DNA from: RBG-16-66-20 sp052386675
Lineage (GTDB): Bacteria; Pseudomonadota; Gammaproteobacteria; Burkholderiales; SG8-39
DNA length: 64,000 nt
Direction: 5' to 3'
Assembly (NCBI GenBank): GCA_052386675.1
Contig: JBQTJX010000002.1
Location: 132,493 to 196,492, forward strand
A model generated the notes under the pieces. The model was not told the origin of the DNA. It saw nothing but the letters and a program-made list of their open reading frames with translations, and ran no database searches. Both the position numbers and the translations under genes were made by a program. The number at the start of each line of letters is the position of its first letter. Within the stretch, counting starts at the first letter, position 1. This document shows positions 1 to 7,358 of the stretch, in pieces.

Positions 1-2
1 GC

Positions 3-65
3 GTGGCGATGCTGGCGCAGGCCAATGCGTTGCCGAACAACGTGCTGTCGCTGCTCCGCGGCTAA
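3..65 (+). CDS. fliC: Flagellin, C-terminal end (partial)
   Basis: Only the last 20 codons are in the window. They read VAMLAQANALPNNVLSLLRG and then TAA. This is the typical end of bacterial flagellins, the helical D0 segment that packs the filament core. The gene begins before the window. A strong terminator follows at 81-115, and flaG and fliD come next, the usual order downstream of flagellin. The tail motif MLAQAN...VLSLLR is characteristic, so the identity is fairly safe despite the short piece. The length and upstream domains cannot be judged. Confidence 0.85.
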   Translation: MAMLAQANALPNNVLSLLRG

Positions 66-80
66 GGCGCGTCGAAGTTC

Positions 81-115
81 CCGTTGCCGCGGCGCCACGC
101 CGCGGCAACGGTTTT
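81..115 (+). terminator. Rho-independent terminator after flagellin
   Basis: A perfect 14-bp stem (81-94 pairs with 98-111) closes a 3-base loop (CCA) and is followed by TTTT at 112-115. It starts 15 bases after the flagellin stop codon. It should end the abundant flagellin transcript before flaG, so flaG-fliD probably depend on read-through or their own promoter. No promoter is recognisable between 116 and 150. Confidence 0.9.
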
Positions 116-150
116 GTCCATCGCAGCCAGATTGCAGGAGGAAGCGAGAC

Positions 151-414
151 GTGTCGATTGCAGAGCCTTCCGCCCTCCCCTTCGCCACCGACCGCGTCCG
201 GCTGCGCGACGCGGTCGACCGCGCCAACCGCCTGATTACCGCATCGTCCGGCAACCTGCGCTTTCGCGTCGAGCTGGACCGGGCCAGCCAGGAGGTCGGG
301 GTCGTTGACGCCCAGTCCGGAGCCTTGATGCGCCACATCCCGACCGAGGAGATGCATGCGATCGCACGAGCGCTCGATCGCATGCAGGGCCTGATGGTCA
401 ACCTGAAGGTCTGA
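151..414 (+). CDS. flaG: FlaG family protein
   Basis: An 87-residue protein of the FlaG family, small proteins encoded between flagellin and the cap protein that influence filament length. The GTG at 151 is chosen because GGAGGA lies at 138-143 with good spacing; a longer frame reaches back to 25 but would run through the terminator stem. The core (FRVELDRASQEVGVVDAQSG, then IPTEE) matches the FlaG pattern of a strand pair and an IP.EE motif. It is followed after 17 bases by fliD. The biochemical role of the family is poorly defined. Confidence 0.85.
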   Translation: MSIAEPSALPFATDRVRLRDAVDRANRLITASSGNLRFRVELDRASQEVGVVDAQSGALMRHIPTEEMHAIARALDRMQGLMVNLKV

Positions 415-431
415 ACGCGGAGGTCGCGGCC

Positions 432-2435
432 ATGGCGATCCAGTCCCAGGGAATCGGCTCCAACCTGGACGTCAATTCCATCGTCACCCAACTGATGGCG
501 GTCGAGCGTCGTCCGCTGACGCTGCTCGCGGCCGAGGCACAGGGATATCGCGGCCGCATCTCGGCCTGGGGCGCGCTCAAGAGCGCGCTCGCCTCCTTCC
601 AGAGCGCCGCGAAGCAGCTCGATGACGGCGCCAGGTTCCTCGCCCACAAGGCAAGCGCCGGCGATGCCTCGCTCCTTGCGGCCGGCGCCGGCGCCCAGGC
701 CAGGCCCGGAACCCACGTCGTCGAAGTCGGCGCGCTCGCCCAGCACCACAAGCTCGCGTCCGGCCCGTTCGCCAGCCCGCTCGATCCGGCGGGCACCGGA
801 ACGCTGACCTTCCAGTATGGAGCCTACGACGCCACCGGCAACGCGTTCGCGCTCGATTCCGCGCGGCCCGCGCAAAGCATCACCCTCGGCGCCGGCCAGA
901 ACTCGGTCGCCGCGGTACGCGACGCGATCAATCAGGCCGGCCTGGGCGTCTCCGCAGCCATCGTGTACGACGGTTCGGGCAACCGGCTGGTCCTGTCCTC
1001 GAACAACAGCGGCGCCGCCAGCAGCCTGAAAATCACCGTCACCGACGACGACGGCAACCATACCGACTTGAACGGACTGTCGCGGCTCGCCTTCGATCCC
1101 ACGCAGGCGGCGGGGGGCGGGCGCAATCTCACCCAGGCCGTGGCGGCCCTGGATGCTTCGCTCACGATCGACGGGATCGCGATGACCAGGGCCGCCAACG
1201 CCTTCGACGACGCGATCCCAGGGGTGATGCTCACGCTGCTGAAAGCCGCGCCCGGCGCGCCGACCCTGCTCACCGTGAGCCGCGACGAGGGCCCCACCAA
1301 GGAGGCCGTGGAGAGCTTCGTCAAGGCCTACAACGAGCTCGCGCGCGCCATCACCGACCTGACCCGCTACGACCCGGCCACGAAGCAGGCGGGCGTCCTG
1401 CAGGGAAACGCCGCCGCCCTGGCCGTCCAGTCGCGCATGCGCGCGGCACTCTCCGCTCCGATTCCGGCCGCCGGAGCCGTCACCGGATTGGCCCAGATCG
1501 GCGTCAGCTTCCAGAAGGATGGCCTGCTCGCTCTCGACTCGGCGAAGCTCCAGGCCGCGCTCCAGGCGCATCCCGAGGATATCGCCCCCCTGTTCGCCAG
1601 CGCCGGGCGTGCGGCCGACTCGCGCATCGCCTACCTCGGCGCCGGGGTGAAGACCCGGGCCGGAGAGTACGCGGTCAACGTCACGCAGGTCGCGACCCGC
1701 GGCGTGCTGACCGCCGACACGGCCGCGGAACTCGTCGTCACCACCGGGATGAATGACGAACTTGCGGTGGTGGTCGACGGAGTGGCCGCCACCGCAACGC
1801 TCGCGGCGGGAACCTACGCCAGCGCCAGCACGCTCGCCGCCGAGCTGCAAACCAGGCTGAACGGCAGCGCCGCGCTGGTCCTGGCGGGGGTCTCCGTGCA
1901 GGTGACGCAGTCGGCCGGCGTGCTCCAGGTCGTGTCGATGCGCTACGGTTCTGCCTCGGCGGTCTCCGCTCCGACCGGCAGCGCCGCGGCCGGGTTGTTC
2001 GGACCGGCGCCGGTGTCGACTTCCGGGCTGGATGCCGCTGGGACGATCAACGGCGCCGCCGCCACCGGCAGTGGGCAGACCCTGACAGGCGCTGCGGGCG
2101 ATCCCAGCGAGGGCCTCAAGCTGAGCGCGGCCGTCGCCGCGCCGGGCCTGTACGGGAGCGTGAAGTACTCCGTGGGCTACGCCGCACAGCTCGCGGCCCT
2201 TGCCGAAGGCTATCTCGCGACCGGCAGCGGTCTGGGCGAGCGCATCGAAGGCCTGAACGCGAGCCTGAACGCGAACGGGCGGCGGCAGGCGGCGTTCAAC
2301 GCTCGCCTGGTGGATATCGAGGCGCGCATGCGTGCCCAGTTCACGGCGCTCGATCTGATGATGTCGCGGATGAGCCAGACCAGTACCTACCTGACGCAGC
2401 AGCTGGCCAACCTGCCCAAGCCGTACTCGGGCTGA
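432..2435 (+). CDS. fliD: Flagellar filament cap protein FliD (HAP2)
   Basis: A 667-residue filament cap protein, which sits at the filament tip as an oligomer and folds incoming flagellin. The N-terminus (GIGSNLDVNSIVTQLMAVER) is the conserved FliD_N segment. The C-terminal roughly 100 residues form the helical D0/D1 part (NASLNANGRRQAAFNARL, then MSRMSQTSTYLTQQL). The middle is variable and rich in Ala, Gly, Thr and Ser. At 667 residues it is longer than the enterobacterial protein (about 470) but within the range for the family. fliS follows after 16 bases, so the two are probably co-transcribed. Confidence 0.95.
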   Translation: MAIQSQGIGSNLDVNSIVTQLMAVERRPLTLLAAEAQGYRGRISAWGALKSALASFQSAAKQLDDGARFLAHKASAGDASLLAAGAGAQARPGTHVVEVGALAQHHKLASGPFASPLDPAGTGTLTFQYGAYDATGNAFALDSARPAQSITLGAGQNSVAAVRDAINQAGLGVSAAIVYDGSGNRLVLSSNNSGAASSLKITVTDDDGNHTDLNGLSRLAFDPTQAAGGGRNLTQAVAALDASLTIDGIAMTRAANAFDDAIPGVMLTLLKAAPGAPTLLTVSRDEGPTKEAVESFVKAYNELARAITDLTRYDPATKQAGVLQGNAAALAVQSRMRAALSAPIPAAGAVTGLAQIGVSFQKDGLLALDSAKLQAALQAHPEDIAPLFASAGRAADSRIAYLGAGVKTRAGEYAVNVTQVATRGVLTADTAAELVVTTGMNDELAVVVDGVAATATLAAGTYASASTLAAELQTRLNGSAALVLAGVSVQVTQSAGVLQVVSMRYGSASAVSAPTGSAAAGLFGPAPVSTSGLDAAGTINGAAATGSGQTLTGAAGDPSEGLKLSAAVAAPGLYGSVKYSVGYAAQLAALAEGYLATGSGLGERIEGLNASLNANGRRQAAFNARLVDIEARMRAQFTALDLMMSRMSQTSTYLTQQLANLPKPYSG

Positions 2436-2451
2436 CGACGGAGCGGTGAAA

Positions 2452-2871
2452 ATGACCTTTGCACAGGCGCGATCCGTGACCGCGTACGCCCGGATCGACC
2501 TCGAAACCGGCGTAGAGAGCGCCGACGCGCACCGCCTCGTCCTGATGCTGTTCGAAGGCGCACTGGTCGCGATTGGCCGGGCGCGCGGCGCCATGCTGGC
2601 GCGCGATGCTCGCGGCAAGGGCGAGTCGGTGTCGCGTGCGATCCAGATCGTCGAGCAAGGCCTCAAGGCGAGCCTGGACGAGTCGACCGGCGGCGACCTG
2701 ACGCGCCAGCTGCGTTCGCTCTACGACTACGTCATTGAGCGACTACTGCTGTCGAGCGCGCGCAGCGACGCCGGCGGCCTCGACGAAGCCGCGCGTTTGC
2801 TCGGACAGCTGAAACAGGCCTGGGAGGAAATGCCGGTGGCGGCGCGCATGCGTGCCCCGGCGTTGCGCTGA
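2452..2871 (+). CDS. fliS: Flagellin export chaperone FliS
   Basis: A 139-residue cytoplasmic chaperone that binds the flagellin C-terminus and prevents early polymerisation. The start of the family is seen (ARSVTAYARIDLETGVESAD, then HRLVLMLFEGAL), as is the C-terminal part RSLYDYVIERLLLSS. The ATG at 2452 is preferred over the GTG at 2446 because GGAG at 2440-2443 is 8 bases from the ATG but only 2 from the GTG. Its stop codon overlaps the fliT start (TGATG), which implies coupled translation. Confidence 0.93.
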   Translation: MTFAQARSVTAYARIDLETGVESADAHRLVLMLFEGALVAIGRARGAMLARDARGKGESVSRAIQIVEQGLKASLDESTGGDLTRQLRSLYDYVIERLLLSSARSDAGGLDEAARLLGQLKQAWEEMPVAARMRAPALR

Positions 2872-3200
2872 TGTCCGGGTCGGTGGACGCGCTCGCGCGC
2901 TACGAGGAGGTCGCCCTCGCAAGCAACGGCATGCTGGAGGCCGCGCGCGCATCGGACTGGGACATGCTGCTGGAACGCGAAAGCCGGTGCGCCGCACTCA
3001 TCGAGGCCCTGCGCGCGGAGGAGGTGCGGCACGAACTGGACGAACGCGGCCTCGCCCGCAAGGCCGCCATCATCCGCCGCCTGCTGGCGGACGACGCGGA
3101 GATCCGGCGCCTGACGCAGCCCTGGCTGCGCAGCCTCGAACAGATGCTGAGTGCCTCCACCAAGCGTCAGCGCCTCGGCGATGCCTACAGCCGGGAATGA
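2871..3200 (+). CDS. fliT: Flagellar chaperone FliT-like protein
   Basis: A 109-residue, mostly helical protein placed directly after fliS and overlapping it. FliT is the cap-protein chaperone and, in enterobacteria, an inhibitor of FlhDC. The assignment rests mainly on position, size and helical, charged composition (YEEVALASNGMLEAARASDW), because FliT sequences diverge strongly. A role as FliD chaperone is inferred from the neighbouring fliD. The gene ends at the edge of an unusual C-rich block. Confidence 0.75.
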   Translation: MSGSVDALARYEEVALASNGMLEAARASDWDMLLERESRCAALIEALRAEEVRHELDERGLARKAAIIRRLLADDAEIRRLTQPWLRSLEQMLSASTKRQRLGDAYSRE

Positions 3201-3305
3201 GCACGCCGTGTCGCGCCAGGACACCCGAATTCCGCCCAGCCCGGTGGCCCCGCCCAGGCCCGTGTCGCACGACCGCGGGTGGCGCCCGCCTGCGCCGCGG
3301 GGCCG

Positions 3306-3400
3306 GCGCCAGCCCGCCCCCCCCCAGCCCCCCCCCCCGCCCGGGGGCCCCCCCCCGCGGGGGCCCCCCGCCGCCCCCGCGCGGCCGCCCCACCCGGGCC
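3306..3400. repeat. Homopolymeric C/G block
   Basis: The stretch has uninterrupted C runs of 9 (3317-3325), 11 (3328-3338), 9 (3348-3356) and 6 (3364-3369), with two G runs of 5 (3343-3347, 3359-3363). Nothing else in the window looks like it. It lies between fliT and a FliK-like gene, and no stop codon interrupts any plus-strand frame across the runs. The minus strand has enough G runs to form a quadruplex. It may be a low-quality or mis-assembled stretch, or a genuine slippage-prone tract; see findings. Confidence 0.9.
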
Positions 3401-3443
3401 CCACCGCTGCCGCCACGCCCGCCGGCGGAACTGCCCCGGATCG

Positions 3444-4247
3444 ATGAGTATGCCGGTGTCCCCGCTGCGTGACCTGGCCGCGCTCTCCGGGCCTGCCACC
3501 GCAGTTGGCGCGGACCAGCTGCTGTCCGCGTTGCGCGTGACGCCGGCCACTGCGCCGCCACCGTCGGCGCACGCGGCGGCGCCCGCGCCAGGCGCGTCGA
3601 TCCTGGTGAGCGAAGCGCTCCCGGCGCTCGCGCGCCTGCTCGGGGACGCGCTGCGCGTCGCGCCCATTCCGCTCGCACTGGTGGGCGAAATGCATGCCAC
3701 GCCACGGCACCACGGAGCCATCGAGCCGGAGCGGCTGGCGGCCACCCTCGAGAAAGCGATTCACGGGGAAACCGGTGAGGTCGGAAGGAAAGCCATCGCG
3801 TCCGCGCTCGACATGGCCGGGACGGCGCGCCCGGCGACCGAAGCAACCGCACCCTACATGCCGGCGCCGCCGGAGGTTCAGGATGCCGCGCGCGCGGCGG
3901 TGTTCCAGCGCCAGCTCGCGTGGCTGGCGACCGGCGAATGCGCATTTCAGTTCGCGGCCTGGCCCGGGCAGGACGCAGTGCTGGTCTTCTACGGGCCGTC
4001 GCACGCCCCGAGCGCGGCTGCGTCTCCGGATCCGGACCTGGTGGCGCGGGTCGATGTCGACCTTCCCGGGCTGGGCCTGGTGCAGGCGATCCTCGCCCAC
4101 GGCGAGCGCGGGCTCGGAGTCGCACTGCGCACGGACAAGAATGGGGCCGCAAGCGTGCTGGAGGCGAGCCGGATGGCGCTCGCGGACGCCCTCGAGGATG
4201 CGGGGCTGCGCGTCGCCCGCATCACGGTGGAACATGGCAGTCGATAG
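3444..4247 (+). CDS. FliK-like hook-length control domain protein
   Basis: A 267-residue protein with a disordered Ala/Pro-rich first third and a folded C-terminal region. The end (VDLPGLGLVQAILAHGERG, then GLRVARITVEHGSR) resembles the C-terminal domain of FliK hook-length proteins. A canonical fliK lies at 10894, so this would be a second, divergent copy. The next gene, a FlhB C-terminal-domain homologue, overlaps it by 14 bases, and FliK binds the FlhB C-terminal domain, so the pairing makes sense. The start is uncertain: ATG 3444 has no clear ribosome site, and the frame stays open upstream through the C-rich block to at least 3279. Confidence 0.55.
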   Translation: MSMPVSPLRDLAALSGPATAVGADQLLSALRVTPATAPPPSAHAAAPAPGASILVSEALPALARLLGDALRVAPIPLALVGEMHATPRHHGAIEPERLAATLEKAIHGETGEVGRKAIASALDMAGTARPATEATAPYMPAPPEVQDAARAAVFQRQLAWLATGECAFQFAAWPGQDAVLVFYGPSHAPSAAASPDPDLVARVDVDLPGLGLVQAILAHGERGLGVALRTDKNGAASVLEASRMALADALEDAGLRVARITVEHGSR

Positions 4248-4539
4248 CGCGTACAAGGCCAGCGCCGTGGCGCTCGCCTACGAGGCGGGCGACACTGCAC
4301 CCAGGGTCGTGGCCAAGGGCAGCGGCCCGCTGGCCGAGGAGATCCTGCGGCGCGCGCGGGCGGCTGGCGTCCCGGTCCATGCATCACGCGAGCTGGTGTC
4401 GCTGCTGCTGCAGGTCGATCTGGACCGCCACGTCCCGCCGCAGTTGTACCGTGCGGTGGCCGAACTGCTGGTCTGGCTGCATCGCCTTGAGCACGGCGTC
4501 GCACCCGACGGCGGGCGCGACGCGCACCGGGAGGGCTGA
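4234..4539 (+). CDS. FlhB C-terminal domain homologue (FlhX type)
   Basis: A 101-residue protein matching only the cytoplasmic C-terminal domain of the export switch FlhB. Motifs include AVALAYEAGDTAPRVVAKG, then GVPVHASRELVSLLL and YRAVAELLVWLHRLE. The membrane part of FlhB is absent. The autocleavage motif NPTH is also absent; the protein starts at about the position just after that site, so it imitates the cleaved fragment. Such FlhX/FhlB proteins can partly replace the cleaved FlhB fragment. It overlaps the FliK-like gene by 14 bases and is followed by ycgR after 2 bases. Confidence 0.85.
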   Translation: MAVDSAYKASAVALAYEAGDTAPRVVAKGSGPLAEEILRRARAAGVPVHASRELVSLLLQVDLDRHVPPQLYRAVAELLVWLHRLEHGVAPDGGRDAHREG

Positions 4540-4541
4540 GC

Positions 4542-5297
4542 ATGGAGACGGGTCACGCACTCGTGCCGGAGGCCAACGCGCTGGACCACGAACGGTTCCA
4601 GGTCTACTCGCGCATCGAGATCGTCGCGCTGCTGCGCGCGGTGGCCGATGCGCGCATAGCGGTCACGGTGTACTTCAACCAGGGCGCGGAGTTCATCGTT
4701 ACCAACGTGCTGTCGGTCAACCCGGAGTTCGAGGAGCTGATCCTCGACCTGGGCGCTGATGCACGCGCCAACCAGCGCCTGCTGCAGTCCGCGCGCATGA
4801 ACGTGGTGACCTTCCTCGACCATATCCGGCTGCAGTTCCAGGTCCAGCGTGCGGAGGAAACCGTCCACGAGCAGCTGCCGGCCCTGCGCGTGCGCCTGCC
4901 CGAGGTGCTGACGCGGCTGCAGCGCCGCAACTTCTATCGCCTGCGCGCATCGGTGGTGAAGCCGGTCTGCGCCACTTTTGTCGATCCCTCGGACCGTGCG
5001 CGCCGCGCCAGCCTGCGGATCCTGGATCTCTCCTGCGGCGGCGTCGCGCTGGTGTCCGGCGCGGGCGATCCCGAGCTGGAGGTGGGCGCGATCCTGGAGG
5101 ACTGCCGCATCGATCTGCCGGAGGTCGGAATCCTGACCGGGGCGCTGGAAGTGCGCAGCGCCGGACGGCACGAGGAAGGCGCGCGTGCGAACCAGCTACG
5201 CTACGGCTGCCAGTTCTTCAACCTGGCGCCGGCGCTGGCGAACGCGGTGCAGCGATACATCACCAAGACGGAGCGCGAGCGCCGCCTGCGCCTGTAA
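4542..5297 (+). CDS. ycgR: Flagellar brake protein YcgR (PilZ domain)
   Basis: A 251-residue c-di-GMP effector that slows flagellar rotation by acting on the motor or stator. It has an N-terminal YcgR domain (residues about 20-115) and a C-terminal PilZ domain. Both PilZ ligand motifs are intact: RxxxR at R129-R133 (within RRNFYR) and DxSxxG at D162-G167 (DLSCGG). It follows the FlhX gene after 2 bases. Its stop codon directly abuts the stop codon of fliE on the other strand. It gives this flagellar cluster a direct c-di-GMP input, relevant to the diguanylate cyclase at 18801. Confidence 0.93.
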   Translation: METGHALVPEANALDHERFQVYSRIEIVALLRAVADARIAVTVYFNQGAEFIVTNVLSVNPEFEELILDLGADARANQRLLQSARMNVVTFLDHIRLQFQVQRAEETVHEQLPALRVRLPEVLTRLQRRNFYRLRASVVKPVCATFVDPSDRARRASLRILDLSCGGVALVSGAGDPELEVGAILEDCRIDLPEVGILTGALEVRSAGRHEEGARANQLRYGCQFFNLAPALANAVQRYITKTERERRLRL

Positions 5298-5615
5298 TCA
5301 CACCTGCAGGTTCATGACGTCGTGGTAGGCCGACAGCAGCCGGTTTCGCACCTGCACCAGCGACTGGAACGAGAGATTCGCCGTTTGCATGGCGATCATC
5401 GTCTCCTCCAGCGTGACGCCCTGGTCATTGAGCTGGAATCTTTGCGAGAGCGCTTCGGCGCGCTGCTGCGCCTCGCTCACTGACGACAGCGCCTTGGACA
5501 GCGCATCGGCGAAGTTTCCGGCACCTTGCGCAGAAAAGGCGCGCGCCGCCGCGGTTGGCGATATTCCGCCGGTCCGGGTGACGGGCTCCAGGGGCGACAG
5601 GGGCGAAACCTCCAT
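5298..5615 (-). CDS. fliE: Flagellar hook-basal body protein FliE
   Basis: A 105-residue basal-body protein that links the MS ring (FliF) to the rod. The conserved C-terminal half is clear: FADALSKALSSVSEAQQ, then VTLEETMIAMQTANLSFQSL and VRNRLLSAYHDVMNLQV. It is transcribed away from fliF, its structural partner, so expression of both comes from the shared 147-base gap 5616-5762. It converges with ycgR with no gap between the stop codons. Confidence 0.95.
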   Translation of the reverse strand: MEVSPLSPLEPVTRTGGISPTAAARAFSAQGAGNFADALSKALSSVSEAQQRAEALSQRFQLNDQGVTLEETMIAMQTANLSFQSLVQVRNRLLSAYHDVMNLQV

Positions 5616-5657
5616 GCCCGCAGACTAGCGGGCCGGCGCGGTCGCGATCCGCCGATC

Positions 5658-5675
5658 TGCGCCTGAAAAGGCGCA
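5658..5675. promoter_or_regulatory. Hairpin with GNRA-type loop between fliE and fliF
   Basis: TGCGCCT and AGGCGCA form a perfect 7-bp stem closed by a GAAA tetraloop. It lies in the divergent fliE/fliF intergenic region and would be in the 5' leader of one of the two transcripts. GAAA is a GNRA loop only when read on the plus strand, which favours a role in the fliF leader. No sigma-54 or FliA promoter match was seen in this gap. Confidence 0.45.
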
Positions 5676-5733
5676 CTGTTTTCGGCTTGGTCCGGCCGCC
5701 CGCGACCGGACAATCGCGCCAATCGCACCGACA

Positions 5734-5762
5734 AGGAGCGGCGGGCCGAGCCCGCCCCCGAC
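5734..5762 (+). promoter_or_regulatory. fliF ribosome site separated from its start by a hairpin
   Basis: AGGAG at 5734-5738 is the only good Shine-Dalgarno sequence before fliF but lies 24 bases from the ATG at 5763. Between them GGCGGGC (5740-5746) and GCCCGCC (5750-5756) form a perfect 7-bp hairpin with loop CGA. If folded, it leaves one base before and six after, an effective spacing of 7. No alternative start codon lies upstream in frame back to at least 5685. Confidence 0.6.
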
Positions 5763-7358
5763 ATGGCCCTCGCCAATTTGCCCGTTGCCCACTTCCTACA
5801 GGGTTACTCGCGTCTGCCGCCGCAGAACAGGATCCTCCTGATGCTGGCAGTCGCTGCGCTGGTCGCGGTGCTTGCCGCATCCTGGATATGGAGCCGCACG
5901 CCCGACTACCGGATCCTCTACGCAAATGTACAGGACCGGGACGGCGGCGCGATCGTGGCCGCGCTCGGTCAGATGAACGTTCCGTACCGCTTCAACGACG
6001 GTGGCAACGCCATTCTCATTCCTGCGGAGTCCGTGCACGACGTGAGACTGAAGCTCGCTTCACAGGGGCTGCCCAAGGGCGGCAACGTCGGCTTCGAGCT
6101 GATGGAAAACCAGAAGCTGGGCGCAACGCAGTTCCAGGAGCAGATCACCTACCAGCGCGCGCTGGAGGGCGAACTGGCGCGGACGATCCAGTCCCTAGGC
6201 GCCGTGCAAGCCGCCCGCGTGCACCTCGCGGTACCGAAATCGAGTTCGTTCCTGCGCGAGCGGGCCAGGGCCTCCGCCTCGGTGCTGGTGAACCTGTACC
6301 CCGGCAAGTCCCTGGAGCGCGGCCAGGTCGCCGGGATCGTGCACCTGGTCGCCGCCAGCGTACCGGAACTCTCGCCCCGAAACGTCAGCGTGCTCGACCA
6401 GAGCGGCGCGCTGCTCAGCATTCCGCAGGGAGGCGCGACCCCGAACCTCGATCCCGGCCAGCTCGCCCACACGCAGCAGATCGAGGCCGGCTACGCACGG
6501 CGCATCCTGGATCTGCTGGAACCCCTGGTCGGCCGTGCCAACGTGCGCGCCCAGGTGACCGCGGAGGTCGATTTCAGCACGACCGAAAGCACTGCGGAAA
6601 CCTATCGGCCGTTCAAGGACGGAGAGCTGGCCTCGATACGGATCCTGCAGACCAGCGAATCGGGCGCGCCGGGCGGCGCGGCGCTGGGGGTTCCGGGCGC
6701 ATTGTCGAACCAGCCCGCCAGCGCGCAGGCGCCCGCCGCGCCCGCCGGAGCCATGGCCGCCGGCCTGCACCAGCGCAAGGACCAGACCCTGCAGTACGAA
6801 CTCGACCGCACGGTGCGCCATACACGCCAGCAGGTAGGCACCGTCAAGCGCCTGTCGGTGGCTGTGGTGGTGAACCACCGCAGGGTGCATGCGGCCGCCG
6901 ACGCGAAAGCGGCCAAGGAGCCCAAGGCCTCGAACGCGCCCCTTCCCGAAGAGGAAATGAAGCAGATCACCGCGCTCGCGAAGGAAGCGATCGGGTTCTC
7001 CCAGCAGCGCGGCGACACCCTGAACGTGGTCAATGCCGCCTTCAACGTCGAAACCGTGGATCCTCTGCCCGAAGCCGCGCTCTGGGAGCAGCCCGACACG
7101 GTTGCCTTCGCCAAGGAAGTGGGCAAGCACCTGCTGGCGCTCGTTCTCGCTCTTTACGTGGTGCTCGGGGTGCTGCGGCCGATGATCCGGCGGCTTGCCG
7201 AGTTGCCGCCCGAGCCGGAACCCGCCGCGGACGCGGCTGATCTCGCGCACCCGCCGGCGGCGCAGGCCGAGCGACTGCAGGCGGCGCGGCTGCTCGCGCG
7301 CCAGGACCCCAAGGTGGTCGCCAACGTCGTCAAGTCGTGGGTCGCGGGCAATGACTGA
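5763..7358 (+). CDS. fliF: Flagellar MS-ring protein FliF
   Basis: A 531-residue inner-membrane protein that forms the MS ring and the platform for the rotor and export apparatus. It has an N-terminal membrane helix (ILLMLAVAALVAVLAASWIW) and the YscJ/FliF ring-building repeats (PDYRILYANVQDRDGGAIVA, then NVGFELMENQKLGATQFQEQ and VHLAVPKSSSF). A second membrane helix near residue 460 (LLALVLALYVVLGVL) precedes the C-terminal FliG-binding tail ending VVKSWVAGND. It overlaps fliG by 8 bases. It heads the run fliF-G-H-I-J-K. Confidence 0.97.
   Translation: MALANLPVAHFLQGYSRLPPQNRILLMLAVAALVAVLAASWIWSRTPDYRILYANVQDRDGGAIVAALGQMNVPYRFNDGGNAILIPAESVHDVRLKLASQGLPKGGNVGFELMENQKLGATQFQEQITYQRALEGELARTIQSLGAVQAARVHLAVPKSSSFLRERARASASVLVNLYPGKSLERGQVAGIVHLVAASVPELSPRNVSVLDQSGALLSIPQGGATPNLDPGQLAHTQQIEAGYARRILDLLEPLVGRANVRAQVTAEVDFSTTESTAETYRPFKDGELASIRILQTSESGAPGGAALGVPGALSNQPASAQAPAAPAGAMAAGLHQRKDQTLQYELDRTVRHTRQQVGTVKRLSVAVVVNHRRVHAAADAKAAKEPKASNAPLPEEEMKQITALAKEAIGFSQQRGDTLNVVNAAFNVETVDPLPEAALWEQPDTVAFAKEVGKHLLALVLALYVVLGVLRPMIRRLAELPPEPEPAADAADLAHPPAAQAERLQAARLLARQDPKVVANVVKSWVAGND

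Noticed and set aside
3151..3447. Pro-rich ORF through the poly-C block
   Set aside because: Composition follows from C runs alone, and the sequence itself may be unreliable there. Not listed as a gene.
2727..4256. 509-residue minus-strand ORF across fliS to the FliK-like gene
   Set aside because: It is antisense to several supported flagellar genes, runs through the C-rich block, and has only Arg/Gly-rich low-complexity sequence.
5616..5762. Sigma-54 or FliA promoter between fliE and fliF
   Set aside because: A GCCGAT fragment is present at 5651-5656 but without TAAA at the right distance, and no TGGC-TGC pair at sigma-54 spacing.
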